From the NCBI RefSeq assembly GCF_016907815.1, contig NZ_JAFBCQ010000001.1, positions 1,798,001-1,862,000 of the forward strand: a stretch of 64,000 nt of DNA. Reading direction: 5' to 3'. Both the position numbers and the translations under genes were made by a program. This stretch comes from Microbacterium aurum. Lineage in GTDB: Bacteria > Actinomycetota > Actinomycetes > Actinomycetales > Microbacteriaceae. Shown piece by piece: positions 1 to 8,691 of this stretch (positions are counted from its first letter, which is position 1; each line of letters starts with the position of its first letter). Under the pieces are notes generated by a model. That model ran no database searches. It saw nothing but the letters and a program-made list of their open reading frames with translations, and was not told where the DNA came from.

Positions 1-2
1 AG

Positions 3-1091
3 CCGAAGTTCCGGATCGACGCGGCCAACGAGCTGATCGCCGACGTGCCCGAGATCCGCGACAAGGTGCAGCTGCAGTCCCTCGCCGTCTCACGGCTCGG
101 GAAGGACGTCGTCGACCTGCTCGACGCCGGGGTGACCTACCCCGACCCGTCGACGGGCTCGGGGACCACCGTTCTCCACGACGTGACCTGGCGCATCGCG
201 CCGGGGGAGCGCACCGGCATCCTCGGCGTCAACGGCGCCGGAAAGTCGACGCTGCTGGGGCTCGTGGCCGGCACCGTCGAACCGACGAGCGGCCGCGTCA
301 AGCGCGGCAAGACCGTGAAGGTCGCGACCCTCACGCAGCGGATGGACGAGCTCGACGAGCACCTGAACGATCCCGTGCGCGTCGTCATCTCGGGACTCCG
401 CACGAGCTACACGATCGGCGCCGGGTCGAAGGCGACCGAGCTCACGCCCGGGCAGCTGCTCGAGCGCATGGGCTTCAGCTCGGCCCAGCTGTCGACACCC
501 GTGAAGGATCTCTCCGGCGGCCAGCAGCGCCGGCTGCAGCTGCTGCTGATCCTGCTCGACCAGCCCAACGTCCTCATCCTCGACGAGCCCACGAACGACC
601 TCGACACCGACATGCTCGCCGCGATCGAGGACCTGCTCGACTCGTGGGCCGGGACGCTCCTCGTCGTGAGCCACGACCGGTACTTCCTCGAGCGCGTCAC
701 CGACCAGCAGTACGCCGTCCTGGCCGGGCCGGACGGCGCCGGGCGCCTGCGCCACCTCCCCGGCGGGATCGATGAGTACCTGCGCCTGCGCGAACTCGAG
801 CGCACGCGCGGCGCGCAGACCGGGCCTCGCGGACAGGCCGCCGCCACCCCGGCATCCGCCCCCGCCCTCGCCGGCGCAGACCTCCGCGCCGCGCAGAAGG
901 AGCTCGCCGCAGCGGAGCGGCGCATCGAGAAACTGACGGCGCAGGCAGACGCGGCGCGCACCGCGCTGGCCGACCACGACCAGTCCGACTACGTGGGGCT
1001 CGGCGAGAAGATGAAGGCGATCGGCGAGCTCGACGCCGAGATCGCGGCCCTCGAAGAGCGCTGGTTCGTCCTCACCGAGCTCCTCGGCTGA
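3..1091 (+). CDS. ABC-F family ATP-binding protein, C-terminal part (5' end outside window)
   Basis: The frame is open from the first bases, so the window holds only the end of a longer gene. The visible part is the second ATPase domain of a duplicated ABC-F protein: Walker A GVNGAGKST, signature LSGGQQRRLQL, Walker B LILDEPTNDLD and the H-loop SHDRYFLERV. A charged coiled coil follows over the last 65 residues, as in Uup-like members. There are no membrane segments. ABC-F proteins act in the cytoplasm on ribosomes or nucleic acid; the substrate here cannot be told. A PDPSTGSGTT stretch just ahead of the ATPase core looks like a repeat-derived insert (see findings). Confidence 0.9.
   Translation, partial: PKFRIDAANELIADVPEIRDKVQLQSLAVSRLGKDVVDLLDAGVTYPDPSTGSGTTVLHDVTWRIAPGERTGILGVNGAGKSTLLGLVAGTVEPTSGRVKRGKTVKVATLTQRMDELDEHLNDPVRVVISGLRTSYTIGAGSKATELTPGQLLERMGFSSAQLSTPVKDLSGGQQRRLQLLLILLDQPNVLILDEPTNDLDTDMLAAIEDLLDSWAGTLLVVSHDRYFLERVTDQQYAVLAGPDGAGRLRHLPGGIDEYLRLRELERTRGAQTGPRGQAAATPASAPALAGADLRAAQKELAAAERRIEKLTAQADAARTALADHDQSDYVGLGEKMKAIGELDAEIAALEERWFVLTELLG
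141..167 (+). repeat. Repeat-like insert inside the ABC-F gene
   Basis: The bases read CCCGACCCGTCGACGGGCTC followed by GGGGACC and encode PDPSTGSGTT in frame. A related string occurs inside hisS at 32379-32405. Both resemble a short imperfect palindromic repeat that I recall as common in Microbacteriaceae. The assignment rests on resemblance only. Confidence 0.4.
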
Positions 1092-1115
1092 ACCCGCCGC
1101 CGCGGGAAGCGCGCG

Positions 1116-1613
1116 TCAGGTGTCGAAGCTCAGGCTGAGCTTGCGCAGCAGCCCCGCGAGCCGCTCCCGGTCGCTCCGGGACAGCACGCCCAGCAGCACC
1201 GCCTCGGCGTCGACGAGGCGCGTGATCGCGGCATCCACCCGCGTCCGGCCCTCCTCGGTGAGCGTCACCAGCACGCTGCGGCCGTCGGCGGGATCGGCTT
1301 CGCGTCGCACGAGCCGCCGGCCTACGAGCCGGTCGATCCGGTTCGTCATGGTGCCGCTGGAGACGAGGGTCTGCTGCAGCAGCTGCTTCGGGCTCAGCTG
1401 GTACGGCTCACCCGCCCGCCGGAGCGCCGACAGCACATCCCACTCCCACGGCTCCAGCTCGCTGCGGCGGAACGCCTCGCGCCGCGCCCGGTCGAGGTGA
1501 CGGGAGAGCCGGTCGACGCGCGACAGCACCTCCAGCGGCGAGAAGTCGAGGTCGGGGCGCTGCGAGCCCCATGCGTCGACGATCCGGTCGACCTCGTCAT
1601 GCTCAGCAGCCAT
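1116..1613 (-). CDS. MarR family transcriptional regulator
   Basis: This 165-residue protein has the MarR winged-helix layout. It contains LEPWEWDVLSALRRAG, the recognition-helix region QQTLVSSGTMTNRIDRLVGRRLVRR and the wing DPADGRSVLVTLTEEGR, then a C-terminal dimerisation helix. I chose the ATG at 1613 because the open frame upstream runs antisense through tRNA-Gln. It converges on the ABC-F gene with a 24-base gap. MarR proteins usually bind small phenolic or drug-like ligands and repress nearby efflux or detoxification genes; no target is evident here. Confidence 0.88.
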   Translation of the reverse strand: MAAEHDEVDRIVDAWGSQRPDLDFSPLEVLSRVDRLSRHLDRARREAFRRSELEPWEWDVLSALRRAGEPYQLSPKQLLQQTLVSSGTMTNRIDRLVGRRLVRREADPADGRSVLVTLTEEGRTRVDAAITRLVDAEAVLLGVLSRSDRERLAGLLRKLSLSFDT

Positions 1614-1755
1614 CCCCCCATTATCCGGCCCGGCCTCGGCGAGACCGCACGCGGGGCCCGGGGCGGCGGGCGATCCCCGCCGTTTCGGCCGCTCGATGCG
1701 GTCCCGCGGGTGTCGGGCTGGCAGACTGGAGGGCGGCGCGGCCACGGCCGCCCGG

Positions 1756-1827
1756 TCCGCCGTGGTGTAACGGCAGCACGACAGCCTTTGGAGCTGTGAG
1801 GCCCAGGTTCGAATCCTGGCGGCGGAG
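1756..1827 (+). tRNA. tRNA-Gln (anticodon TTG)
   Basis: The acceptor arm TCCGCCG (1756-1762) pairs with CGGCGGA (1820-1826), with discriminator G at 1827. The anticodon loop CTTTGGA presents TTG for glutamine, and the T arm reads CCAGGTTCGAATCCTGG. CCA is not encoded. The glmU start codon follows two bases later, a tight arrangement also seen at actinobacterial glmU loci. Confidence 0.95.
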
Positions 1828-1828
1828 C

Positions 1829-3301
1829 ATGACGAATACCACACTGGACACCTCGCTCGCCGTCGTGATCCTCGCCGCAGGTCAGGGCACCCGGATGCGG
1901 TCGGCGCTGCCGAAGGTGCTGCACCGCATCGGCGGCCGCCCGCTCGTCGGGCACGTGCTCGACACTGCGCGCGACCTCGCGCCCGGGCACGTCCTCGTCG
2001 TCGTGCGCCACGAGCGCGACCAGGTCGCGGAGGCGGTCACGGGCGTCTCCGACGAGGTGGTCGTCGTCGATCAGGATGAGATCCCCGGCACGGGCCGCGC
2101 CGTCGAGGTCGCGCTCGCCGCCGTACCCGACTTCGACGGCGACGTGCTCGTGCTCTCCGGCGACGTGCCGCTGCTGGATGCCGACACGCTCGCCGCCCTG
2201 GTGCGCGATCACCGCGCCTCCCGCGCCGCCGTGACGCTGCTGTCGGCCGTGCTCCCCGACGCGACCGGCTACGGCCGCGTCATCCGCGGCGCCGACGGCA
2301 CCGTCGAGCGCATCGTGGAGCAGAAGGACGCGACGGATGCCGAGGCCGCCGTCACCGAGATCAACGCGGGGGTCTACGTCTTCCAGGCCGCCGCCCTCCG
2401 CGAGCACCTCGCCGACGTCGGCACCGCCAACGCGCAGGGCGAGAAGTACCTCACCGACGTGATCGGGCTCGCCCGCCGCGCGGAGCGGACGGTCACGGCA
2501 TCCGTCGTCTCGGACGTCACCCTCACGCTCGGCGTCAACGATCGCGCACAGCTCGCCGAGGCGGGGCGGCTGCTGAACGCCCGCACCGTGCGCCGGTGGC
2601 AGCTCGAAGGCGCCACCATCCAAGACCCGGCGACCACCTGGATCGACGTGACCGCGACCCTCGCCCCCGACGTGACGGTGCTGCCGAACACGCACATCCT
2701 GCGCGCGACGGCCGTCGCCGCCGGTGCGACGATCGGCCCCGACACGACGCTGGAAGACTGCGAGGTCGGCGAGAACGCCGTCGTCCGCCGCGCCGACGCG
2801 ACCCTCGCCGTCATCGGCGCCGGTGCCACCGTCGGCCCGTTCGCGTACCTCCGTCCCGGCACCAAGCTCGCCGCCGGCGGCAAGATCGGCACCTTCGTCG
2901 AGACGAAGAACTCCACGATCGGCGAGGGGAGCAAGGTGCCGCACCTGTCGTACATCGGCGACACCACGATCGGCCGCGGCGTCAACCTCGGCGCCGGGGC
3001 CATCACCGCCAACTACGACGACATCGCCAAGCACCGCACCGAGATCGGCGACGAGGTGCACTCCGGCTCGCACAACGTGTTCGTCGCCCCCGTTAGGATT
3101 GGTGACGGCGCCAAGACAGGCGCCGGCGCGGTGATCCGCAAGGACGTCCCCGCCGGCGCTCTCGCCCTGAGCGTCGCCCCTCAGCGCAACGTCGAGGGGT
3201 GGGTCGAGAACCACCGACCGGGAACGGCAGCGGCGGATGCCGCGGCACGTGCCCGGTCCGCACAGGAACAGGGCGATGGGTCGCAAGAAGCACACGGTTG
3301 A
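1829..3301 (+). CDS. glmU: Bifunctional UDP-N-acetylglucosamine pyrophosphorylase / glucosamine-1-phosphate N-acetyltransferase
   Basis: GlmU makes UDP-N-acetylglucosamine, the precursor of peptidoglycan and other envelope polymers, in two steps in the cytoplasm. The N-terminal half is a Rossmann-like uridylyltransferase starting with LAAGQGTRMRSALPKVLH near residue 16. The C-terminal half is a left-handed beta helix with the acetyltransferase region YLRPGTKLAAGGKIGTFVETKN and HLSYIGDTTIGRGVNLGAGAITANYDD. At 490 residues it is a normal length for the family. The ATG at 1829 lies two bases after the tRNA, so its ribosome site would fall in the tRNA 3' end; processing or a leaderless start is possible. 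Its end overlaps the start of prs. Confidence 0.96.
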   Translation: MTNTTLDTSLAVVILAAGQGTRMRSALPKVLHRIGGRPLVGHVLDTARDLAPGHVLVVVRHERDQVAEAVTGVSDEVVVVDQDEIPGTGRAVEVALAAVPDFDGDVLVLSGDVPLLDADTLAALVRDHRASRAAVTLLSAVLPDATGYGRVIRGADGTVERIVEQKDATDAEAAVTEINAGVYVFQAAALREHLADVGTANAQGEKYLTDVIGLARRAERTVTASVVSDVTLTLGVNDRAQLAEAGRLLNARTVRRWQLEGATIQDPATTWIDVTATLAPDVTVLPNTHILRATAVAAGATIGPDTTLEDCEVGENAVVRRADATLAVIGAGATVGPFAYLRPGTKLAAGGKIGTFVETKNSTIGEGSKVPHLSYIGDTTIGRGVNLGAGAITANYDDIAKHRTEIGDEVHSGSHNVFVAPVRIGDGAKTGAGAVIRKDVPAGALALSVAPQRNVEGWVENHRPGTAAADAAARARSAQEQGDGSQEAHG

Positions 3302-4310
3302 TCTCGACGTCGAACGCGGCATCGCCCCGGGCATCATCGCCAAGACGAAGAAGCGGCTCGTCATCGCGAGCGGCAGTTCGCATCCCGAGCTCTCGAAGGC
3401 CGTCGCCGACGCCCTCGGCACGGAGCTCGTGCCCACCGAGCACCGCACGTTCGCGTCGGGTGAGATCCTGACCCGCTTCGAGGTCTCGATCCGCGGCTGC
3501 GATGCGTTCATCATCCAGTCGTTCGGGCCGCCGGTGAACGAGTGGCTCATGGAGCTGCTCATCATGCTGGATGCCGCCAAGCGCGCGTCCGCGAAGCGGA
3601 TCACCGTCGTGGCCCCCTACTACCCCTACTCCCGGCAGGACAAGAAGGGCCGCGGCCGCGAGCCGATCAGCGCCCGCCTCGTCGCCGACCTGCTGAAGAC
3701 CGCCGGCGCCGACCGCGTCATGAGCGTCGACCTGCACGCCGCGCAGATCCAGGGATTCTTCGACGGTCCCGTCGACCACCTGTTCGCCAAGCCCGTGCTG
3801 CTGCAGTACTTCAAGGACAGCCTGTCGCCCGAGGACCGCGACAAGCTCACCGTCGTCTCGCCCGACACCGGCCGCGTGCGCGTCGCCGACCAGTGGTCGG
3901 ACTCGCTCGGCGCCCCGCTTGCCATCATCCACAAGCGCCGCGACCCGAACGTCGCGAACCAGGTGACCGTCAACGAGATCGTCGGACACGTCGCCGGGCG
4001 CGTGTGCCTCCTCGTCGACGACATGATCGACACCGGCGGCACGATCGTGAAGGCCGCGCAGGCGCTCAAGGCCAACGGCGCCGAGCGCGTCATCGTCGCG
4101 GCCACCCACGCGATCTTCAGCGACCCCGCCACCCAGCGCCTACAGGACGACTCGATCGACGAGGTCGTCGTCACCGACACCGTCCCGCTGCCGCCTGAGA
4201 AGCGGTTCGACTCGCTCACCGTGCTCCCGATCGCGCCGCTGCTCGCACGCGCGATCAAAGAGGTCTTCGAGGACGGGTCGGTCACGAGCATGTTCGGCGG
4301 TGACGCCTGA
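3276..4310 (+). CDS. prs: Ribose-phosphate pyrophosphokinase
   Basis: PRPP synthetase converts ribose 5-phosphate and ATP to PRPP for purine, pyrimidine, histidine, tryptophan and NAD synthesis. The 344-residue protein shows the flexible-loop region YYPYSRQDKKGRGREPISA, the catalytic segment DLHAAQIQGFFDGPVDHL and the PRPP-binding loop LLVDDMIDTGGTI. The ATG at 3276 overlaps the last 26 bases of glmU, so the two genes are probably translated together. A start at 3237 would add an unrelated 13-residue leader. Confidence 0.96.
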   Translation: MGRKKHTVDLDVERGIAPGIIAKTKKRLVIASGSSHPELSKAVADALGTELVPTEHRTFASGEILTRFEVSIRGCDAFIIQSFGPPVNEWLMELLIMLDAAKRASAKRITVVAPYYPYSRQDKKGRGREPISARLVADLLKTAGADRVMSVDLHAAQIQGFFDGPVDHLFAKPVLLQYFKDSLSPEDRDKLTVVSPDTGRVRVADQWSDSLGAPLAIIHKRRDPNVANQVTVNEIVGHVAGRVCLLVDDMIDTGGTIVKAAQALKANGAERVIVAATHAIFSDPATQRLQDDSIDEVVVTDTVPLPPEKRFDSLTVLPIAPLLARAIKEVFEDGSVTSMFGGDA

Positions 4311-4356
4311 CGCTGCGCGGCGACGCCGCCCGAACCGGATGCCGTAGATTTGCGCT

Positions 4357-7074
4357 ATGGCCGACACGCTCACCGACGCCCAGCTCACCGTCGCGCGGCC
4401 CTACGCGCTCGACGCCGACGAGGTGCGTGAGGCGCTGCGGGTCGGCGCCGACGGACTGACGGCCGACGAGGCCGCGGCGCGCCGCGAGGTCGCCGGGCCG
4501 AACCTCCTGCCGGAGGCGAAGCGCACGCCCGGCTGGCTGCGCTTCCTGTCGCACTTCAACGACACCCTCATCTACATCCTGCTGGCCGCCGCGGCCATCA
4601 AAGCGGTCATGGGGGACTGGCTCGACTTCTGGGTCATCATGGCCGTCGCGGTCATCAACGCGGTCATCGGCTATGTGCAGGAGGGGCGGGCAGAGAAGGC
4701 GCTGGCCGGCATCCGCGGCATGCTCTCGGCCGATGCCACCGTTCGCCGCGACGGTGCGTGGACGACGATCGCCGCCGCCGATCTCGTGCCGGGCGACGTC
4801 GTGCGGCTCATGCCGGGCGACAAGGTGCCCGCCGACGTGCGGCTCGTCGAGGCGACGCAGCTGCGCATCGACGAAGCCGCCCTCACCGGCGAGTCGGTGC
4901 CGTCGTCCAAGCAGACGGCACCCGTCGCCGTCGACGCCGGTGTCGGCGACCGCGCGTCGATGGCCTTCTCGGGGACGATCGTCTCGGCCGGTCAGGGCGT
5001 CGGCGTCGTCACCGGCACGGGCGCGGCCACCGAGATCGGCAAGATCCAGGCGCTCGTCGGCGAGGCGGGGTCGCTCGACACGCCGCTGACCAAGCAGCTC
5101 GACGGCTTCGGCAAGGCGCTGACCCTCGTCATCCTCGGCATGGCGCTCGTCATGATGCTGATCGGCCGGTACCTGCACCAGATGCCGATGCCCGAACTGA
5201 TCTCGGCGACGATCGGCTTCGCCGTCGCGGCGATCCCCGAGGGACTACCGGCGCTCGTCACGATCACCCTCGCGATCGGCGTGCAGCAGATGGCGCGGCG
5301 CAACGCCATCACCCGCAAGCTCCCCGCCGTCGAGGCGCTCGGGTCGGTCACGACGGTGTGCTCGGACAAGACAGGGACGCTCACGAAGAACGAGATGACG
5401 GTCCGCCGCATCGTGACCCCCGTCGGCCGCTACGAGGTCTCCGGGCTCGGCTACCAGCCCGACGGCGGCATCACCCCGGCCGGGGGTCGCGACCTCGCGG
5501 CGATCCTCGCCGTCGCGGATCTCTGCAACGACGCCGAGCTCTCACCCGACGGCGAGGGCGGCTGGCGCCTGGTCGGCGAGCCCACCGAGGGCGCCTTGAA
5601 GGTCGCGGCGATGAAGGGCGGCGTGACGGATGCCGGGACGAAGCGCCTCGCGGTCGTGCCGTTCGACTCCGCGAACAAGTTCATGGCCACCCTCAACGAG
5701 GCCGGCGACGGCGCCCGCGCGATCCTCGTCAAGGGCGCGCCCGACCGGCTGCTGGATCGGTCGCTGACACAGCGCGGCCGTGACGGCTCCGAGCCGGTGG
5801 ACCGATCGTTCTGGGAAGCGGCGATCGACGAACTCAGCGGACAGGGCCTGCGCGTCCTCGCCGCCGCCCGCAAGGCCACGCGCGCCGACGAGCTGGGCGA
5901 GAGCGACCTGGTGGACCTGGAGTTCCTGGGGCTCTGGGGCATCGTCGACCCCCCGCGCCCCGAGGCGATCGAGGCGATCGCGGACTGCCATGCCGCCGGC
6001 ATCCGCGTGAAGATGATCACCGGCGACCACGCCGGCACGGCCGTCGCCATCAGCCGGGAGATGGGACTGCTCCCCGCGGCCGGCTCCGCGGGCGACGCCG
6101 AGGTGCGCGTCCTCACCGGCGCCGAGCTCGAGGCGCTCAGCCAGGAGCAGCTGAAGGCGGTCGTCCGGGACGTCGACGTCTACGCCCGTACGAGCCCGGA
6201 GCACAAGATCCGCATCGTCCGGGCGCTGCAGGCACACCACGAGGTCGTCGCGATGACGGGCGACGGCGTCAACGACGCGCCCGCCCTGAAGCGCGCCGAT
6301 GTCGGAGTGGCGATGGGCATCAAGGGCACCGAGGCCACGAAGGAGGCGGCCGATATCGTCCTGGCCGACGACAACTTCGCCACAATCCGCAGCGCCATCG
6401 CCGAGGGGCGGCGCATCTACGACAACCTGCGCAAGTCGGTCGTCTTCCTGCTGCCGACCAACGGTGCGCAGTCGCTCGTGATCCTCGTCGCGGTGCTGTT
6501 CGGGCTCACGCTGCCGCTCACCCCGGTGCAGGTGCTGTGGGTCAACATGGTCACCGCCGTGACCCTGTCGCTCGCACTCGCGTACGAGCCGGCCGAGCGC
6601 GGCATTATGACCCGCCCGCCACGCGCGCCGGGCGGGTCGATCATCTCGGGACGCGAACTCGGGTTCGTCCTCGTGGTGTCGCTGCTCATCGGCGGCGCGA
6701 CGCTCGCCGTGTTCGGCATCTCCCTCGCCCGCGGTGCCGACCTCGAGGTCGCCCGCACGGAGGCGGTGACGATGCTGGCGCTCGGGCAGCTGGCGTATCT
6801 GCTGAACTGCCGGTTCCTCACGCGGTCCTCGCTCACCGTGGATGTGCTGCGCGGCAACCCGGTGATCTGGTGGTCGGCGCTCGTGCTGATCGTGCTGCAG
6901 GCCGGATACATCTACCTGCCGTTCATGAACGACCTGTTCGCCTCGGAGCCGCTCGACGCCGTGGGATGGCTGCTGCCGATCGGGATGTCGGTCGTGGTCT
7001 TCCTCGCGGTCGAGGCCCTCAAGGCGCTGCGGCGCGGCCGCACCGCCGCGCCTGCACTCAATGCAAACGCATAG
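4357..7074 (+). CDS. P2-type cation-transporting ATPase
   Basis: This 905-residue membrane ATPase has the full P2-type order: an N-terminal cytoplasmic segment, two membrane helices, the actuator motif LTGES, the M4 motif PEGLP, the phosphorylation motif SDKTGTLT, a nucleotide-binding domain, TGDGVNDAPALK and a six-helix C-terminal bundle. The fold matches calcium/sodium pumps of the PacL/CtpF type. M6 reads NMVTAVTLSLALAYEP and lacks the aspartate of the SERCA NLVTD motif, so calcium specificity is not assured. It likely exports a cation from the cytoplasm. It follows prs by 46 bases and probably has its own promoter. Confidence 0.92.
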   Translation: MADTLTDAQLTVARPYALDADEVREALRVGADGLTADEAAARREVAGPNLLPEAKRTPGWLRFLSHFNDTLIYILLAAAAIKAVMGDWLDFWVIMAVAVINAVIGYVQEGRAEKALAGIRGMLSADATVRRDGAWTTIAAADLVPGDVVRLMPGDKVPADVRLVEATQLRIDEAALTGESVPSSKQTAPVAVDAGVGDRASMAFSGTIVSAGQGVGVVTGTGAATEIGKIQALVGEAGSLDTPLTKQLDGFGKALTLVILGMALVMMLIGRYLHQMPMPELISATIGFAVAAIPEGLPALVTITLAIGVQQMARRNAITRKLPAVEALGSVTTVCSDKTGTLTKNEMTVRRIVTPVGRYEVSGLGYQPDGGITPAGGRDLAAILAVADLCNDAELSPDGEGGWRLVGEPTEGALKVAAMKGGVTDAGTKRLAVVPFDSANKFMATLNEAGDGARAILVKGAPDRLLDRSLTQRGRDGSEPVDRSFWEAAIDELSGQGLRVLAAARKATRADELGESDLVDLEFLGLWGIVDPPRPEAIEAIADCHAAGIRVKMITGDHAGTAVAISREMGLLPAAGSAGDAEVRVLTGAELEALSQEQLKAVVRDVDVYARTSPEHKIRIVRALQAHHEVVAMTGDGVNDAPALKRADVGVAMGIKGTEATKEAADIVLADDNFATIRSAIAEGRRIYDNLRKSVVFLLPTNGAQSLVILVAVLFGLTLPLTPVQVLWVNMVTAVTLSLALAYEPAERGIMTRPPRAPGGSIISGRELGFVLVVSLLIGGATLAVFGISLARGADLEVARTEAVTMLALGQLAYLLNCRFLTRSSLTVDVLRGNPVIWWSALVLIVLQAGYIYLPFMNDLFASEPLDAVGWLLPIGMSVVVFLAVEALKALRRGRTAAPALNANA

Positions 7075-7180
7075 GTCTTCCCGAGCCTTCACCGCCGCTG
7101 CGCGAGTTAGCGTGGAACGCGACCGGCCGCTGCGTGCCGGGCCGACCCTCACCGCAGGGCACGACAGCAGGAGGACCATC

Positions 7181-7702
7181 ATGATCCGCACCACCGCCGT
7201 CCCCGCCACGCGCCGCACGCGCGCCTCGGCCCGCACGGGTGTCGCAGCCGCATCCGTCCTCGGCGTCATCGCCCTCGCCGGCTGCGCCTCCGCCGCCGAT
7301 GCCGAAGAGAGCGCATCGACCCAGACCGACGCGGCGGCCACGCCCGCCGCGACCGCGTCGGCGGGGGAGCAGAGCACCGGCTCTGCGGACGGGGCCTCCG
7401 ACGGCGCCTACGCCGACGGCACCTACACCGCCGACGGCTCGTATGCGACACCCGAGTCGGTCGAGACGATCACGGTGACCGTGACGCTCGAGGACGACGT
7501 CATCACGGACGTCGAGGTCACCGGCAACCCCACCAAGCGGGAGTCCGAGCAGTATCAGAGCAAGTTCATCGGGGGCATCTCCGCGGAGGTCGTCGGCAAG
7601 AACATCGACGAGATCTCGGTCTCGCGCGTCGCCGGCTCCTCGCTGACCAGCGGCGGGTTCAACGAGGCGATTCAGGCGATCAAGGCCGAAGCGGCCGCGT
7701 GA
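7181..7702 (+). CDS. FMN-binding domain lipoprotein
   Basis: The 173-residue protein has a positively charged start, a hydrophobic stretch and the lipobox LAGC with Cys35, so it should be anchored outside the cytoplasmic membrane. A disordered Ala/Thr/Ser/Gly linker follows to about residue 75. The rest is an FMN_bind domain as in NqrC and RnfG, ending VAGSSLTSGGFNEAI. By family knowledge the SGAT-like core, here AGSS at 151-154, carries FMN covalently; Ser154 is the predicted acceptor. I chose the ATG at 7181 because GGAGG lies eight bases upstream. The gene overlaps the ApbE gene next to it. Confidence 0.88.
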   Translation: MIRTTAVPATRRTRASARTGVAAASVLGVIALAGCASAADAEESASTQTDAAATPAATASAGEQSTGSADGASDGAYADGTYTADGSYATPESVETITVTVTLEDDVITDVEVTGNPTKRESEQYQSKFIGGISAEVVGKNIDEISVSRVAGSSLTSGGFNEAIQAIKAEAAA

Positions 7703-8691
7703 TGCCCGCCGCGGGCCGACCGGTGGTGGCCGGGGCGGCGGGCGCGTCGGCGGCCGGGGCGGCTGCCGAGGTGGCGGCGGCGGGGGCGCGGTCCCCACCG
7801 GCGAGGTCCGCGGTTGAACGGCCGCGGGAGCGCTGGGAGTTCGCCGCGATCGGCACGGTGTGGCGCATCGACACCGCCGCGCCCCTGGATGCCGCCACCC
7901 GCGCCGCGGTCACCGCGCTGATCGACGCCTTCGACCGCGACTGGTCGCGCTTCCGCCCCGACTCCCTCGTCACCCGGCTCGCCGCCGGCGGAACGGCGGA
8001 CGCGCCGACCGCGGATGCCGTGCCCATGCTCGACCTGTTCGCCGCGGCATCCGCCGCCACCGACGGCGCCGTGAACCCTCTCATCGGCGACGCGCTCGCG
8101 CGCCGCGGCTACGACGCCGGGTACGGGTTCGTCGACCGCGGCGCGCAGCCCGCCCCGGCCGCGTGGCGCGATCTGCTGCGCTGGGACGACGGCATCCTGA
8201 GCCTTTGCGCGCCGGCGACGATCGACGTCGGCGCGCTCGGCAAGGGGCGTCTCGTCGACCTCGTGCTCGCTGAGGTGCGCCGCCGGGTCGTCGGCGCGGT
8301 GACCGTCGAGGCGAGTGGTGACATCGCCGTGGCCGGTGCCACCGAGCGCATCGCGCTGGAGCATCCGTACGATCCGACGCGCGCGATCGGCGTGTGGGAG
8401 GTGACCGACGCCGCCCTGTGCGCGTCGGCGACGGGGCGCCGCGCGTGGCCGGGCGCCGACGGGGCCGGGCTGCACCATGTGCTCGACGCCCGCACCGGCG
8501 AGCCGGTGCGCACGATCGCGGCTACGTGGGCTCTGGCCGCCGACGCGATCACCGCCGACGCGGTCGCGACGACGCTGTTCTTCGACGGCGGTCCCCGCTT
8601 CGCGGCCGAGCGCGACGCGCAGTGGGTGCGGATGACCACCGACGGCCGCGTGGAGTGGTCGCCCGGCAGTACGGCAGAGTTGTTCCTGTGA
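7699..8691 (+). CDS. apbE: ApbE-family FAD:protein FMN transferase
   Basis: ApbE moves FMN from FAD to a threonine or serine of extracytoplasmic flavoproteins. The 330-residue protein carries family motifs: RFRPDSLVTRL, the helix GALGKGRLVDLVLAEV near residue 177, LHHVLDARTGEP near 257 and the metal-binding ADAITADAVATTLFF near 281. The first 35 residues are Ala/Gly rich and lack a clear lipobox, so membrane attachment is uncertain. The start is GTG 7699 or ATG 7702, both overlapping the stop of the FMN-binding lipoprotein. That coupling points to the lipoprotein as its target. Confidence 0.92.
   Translation: MMPAAGRPVVAGAAGASAAGAAAEVAAAGARSPPARSAVERPRERWEFAAIGTVWRIDTAAPLDAATRAAVTALIDAFDRDWSRFRPDSLVTRLAAGGTADAPTADAVPMLDLFAAASAATDGAVNPLIGDALARRGYDAGYGFVDRGAQPAPAAWRDLLRWDDGILSLCAPATIDVGALGKGRLVDLVLAEVRRRVVGAVTVEASGDIAVAGATERIALEHPYDPTRAIGVWEVTDAALCASATGRRAWPGADGAGLHHVLDARTGEPVRTIAATWALAADAITADAVATTLFFDGGPRFAAERDAQWVRMTTDGRVEWSPGSTAELFL

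Noticed and set aside
1614..1844. Upstream extension of the MarR frame
   Set aside because: It runs through the antisense of tRNA-Gln; the ATG at 1613 gives a normal MarR length.
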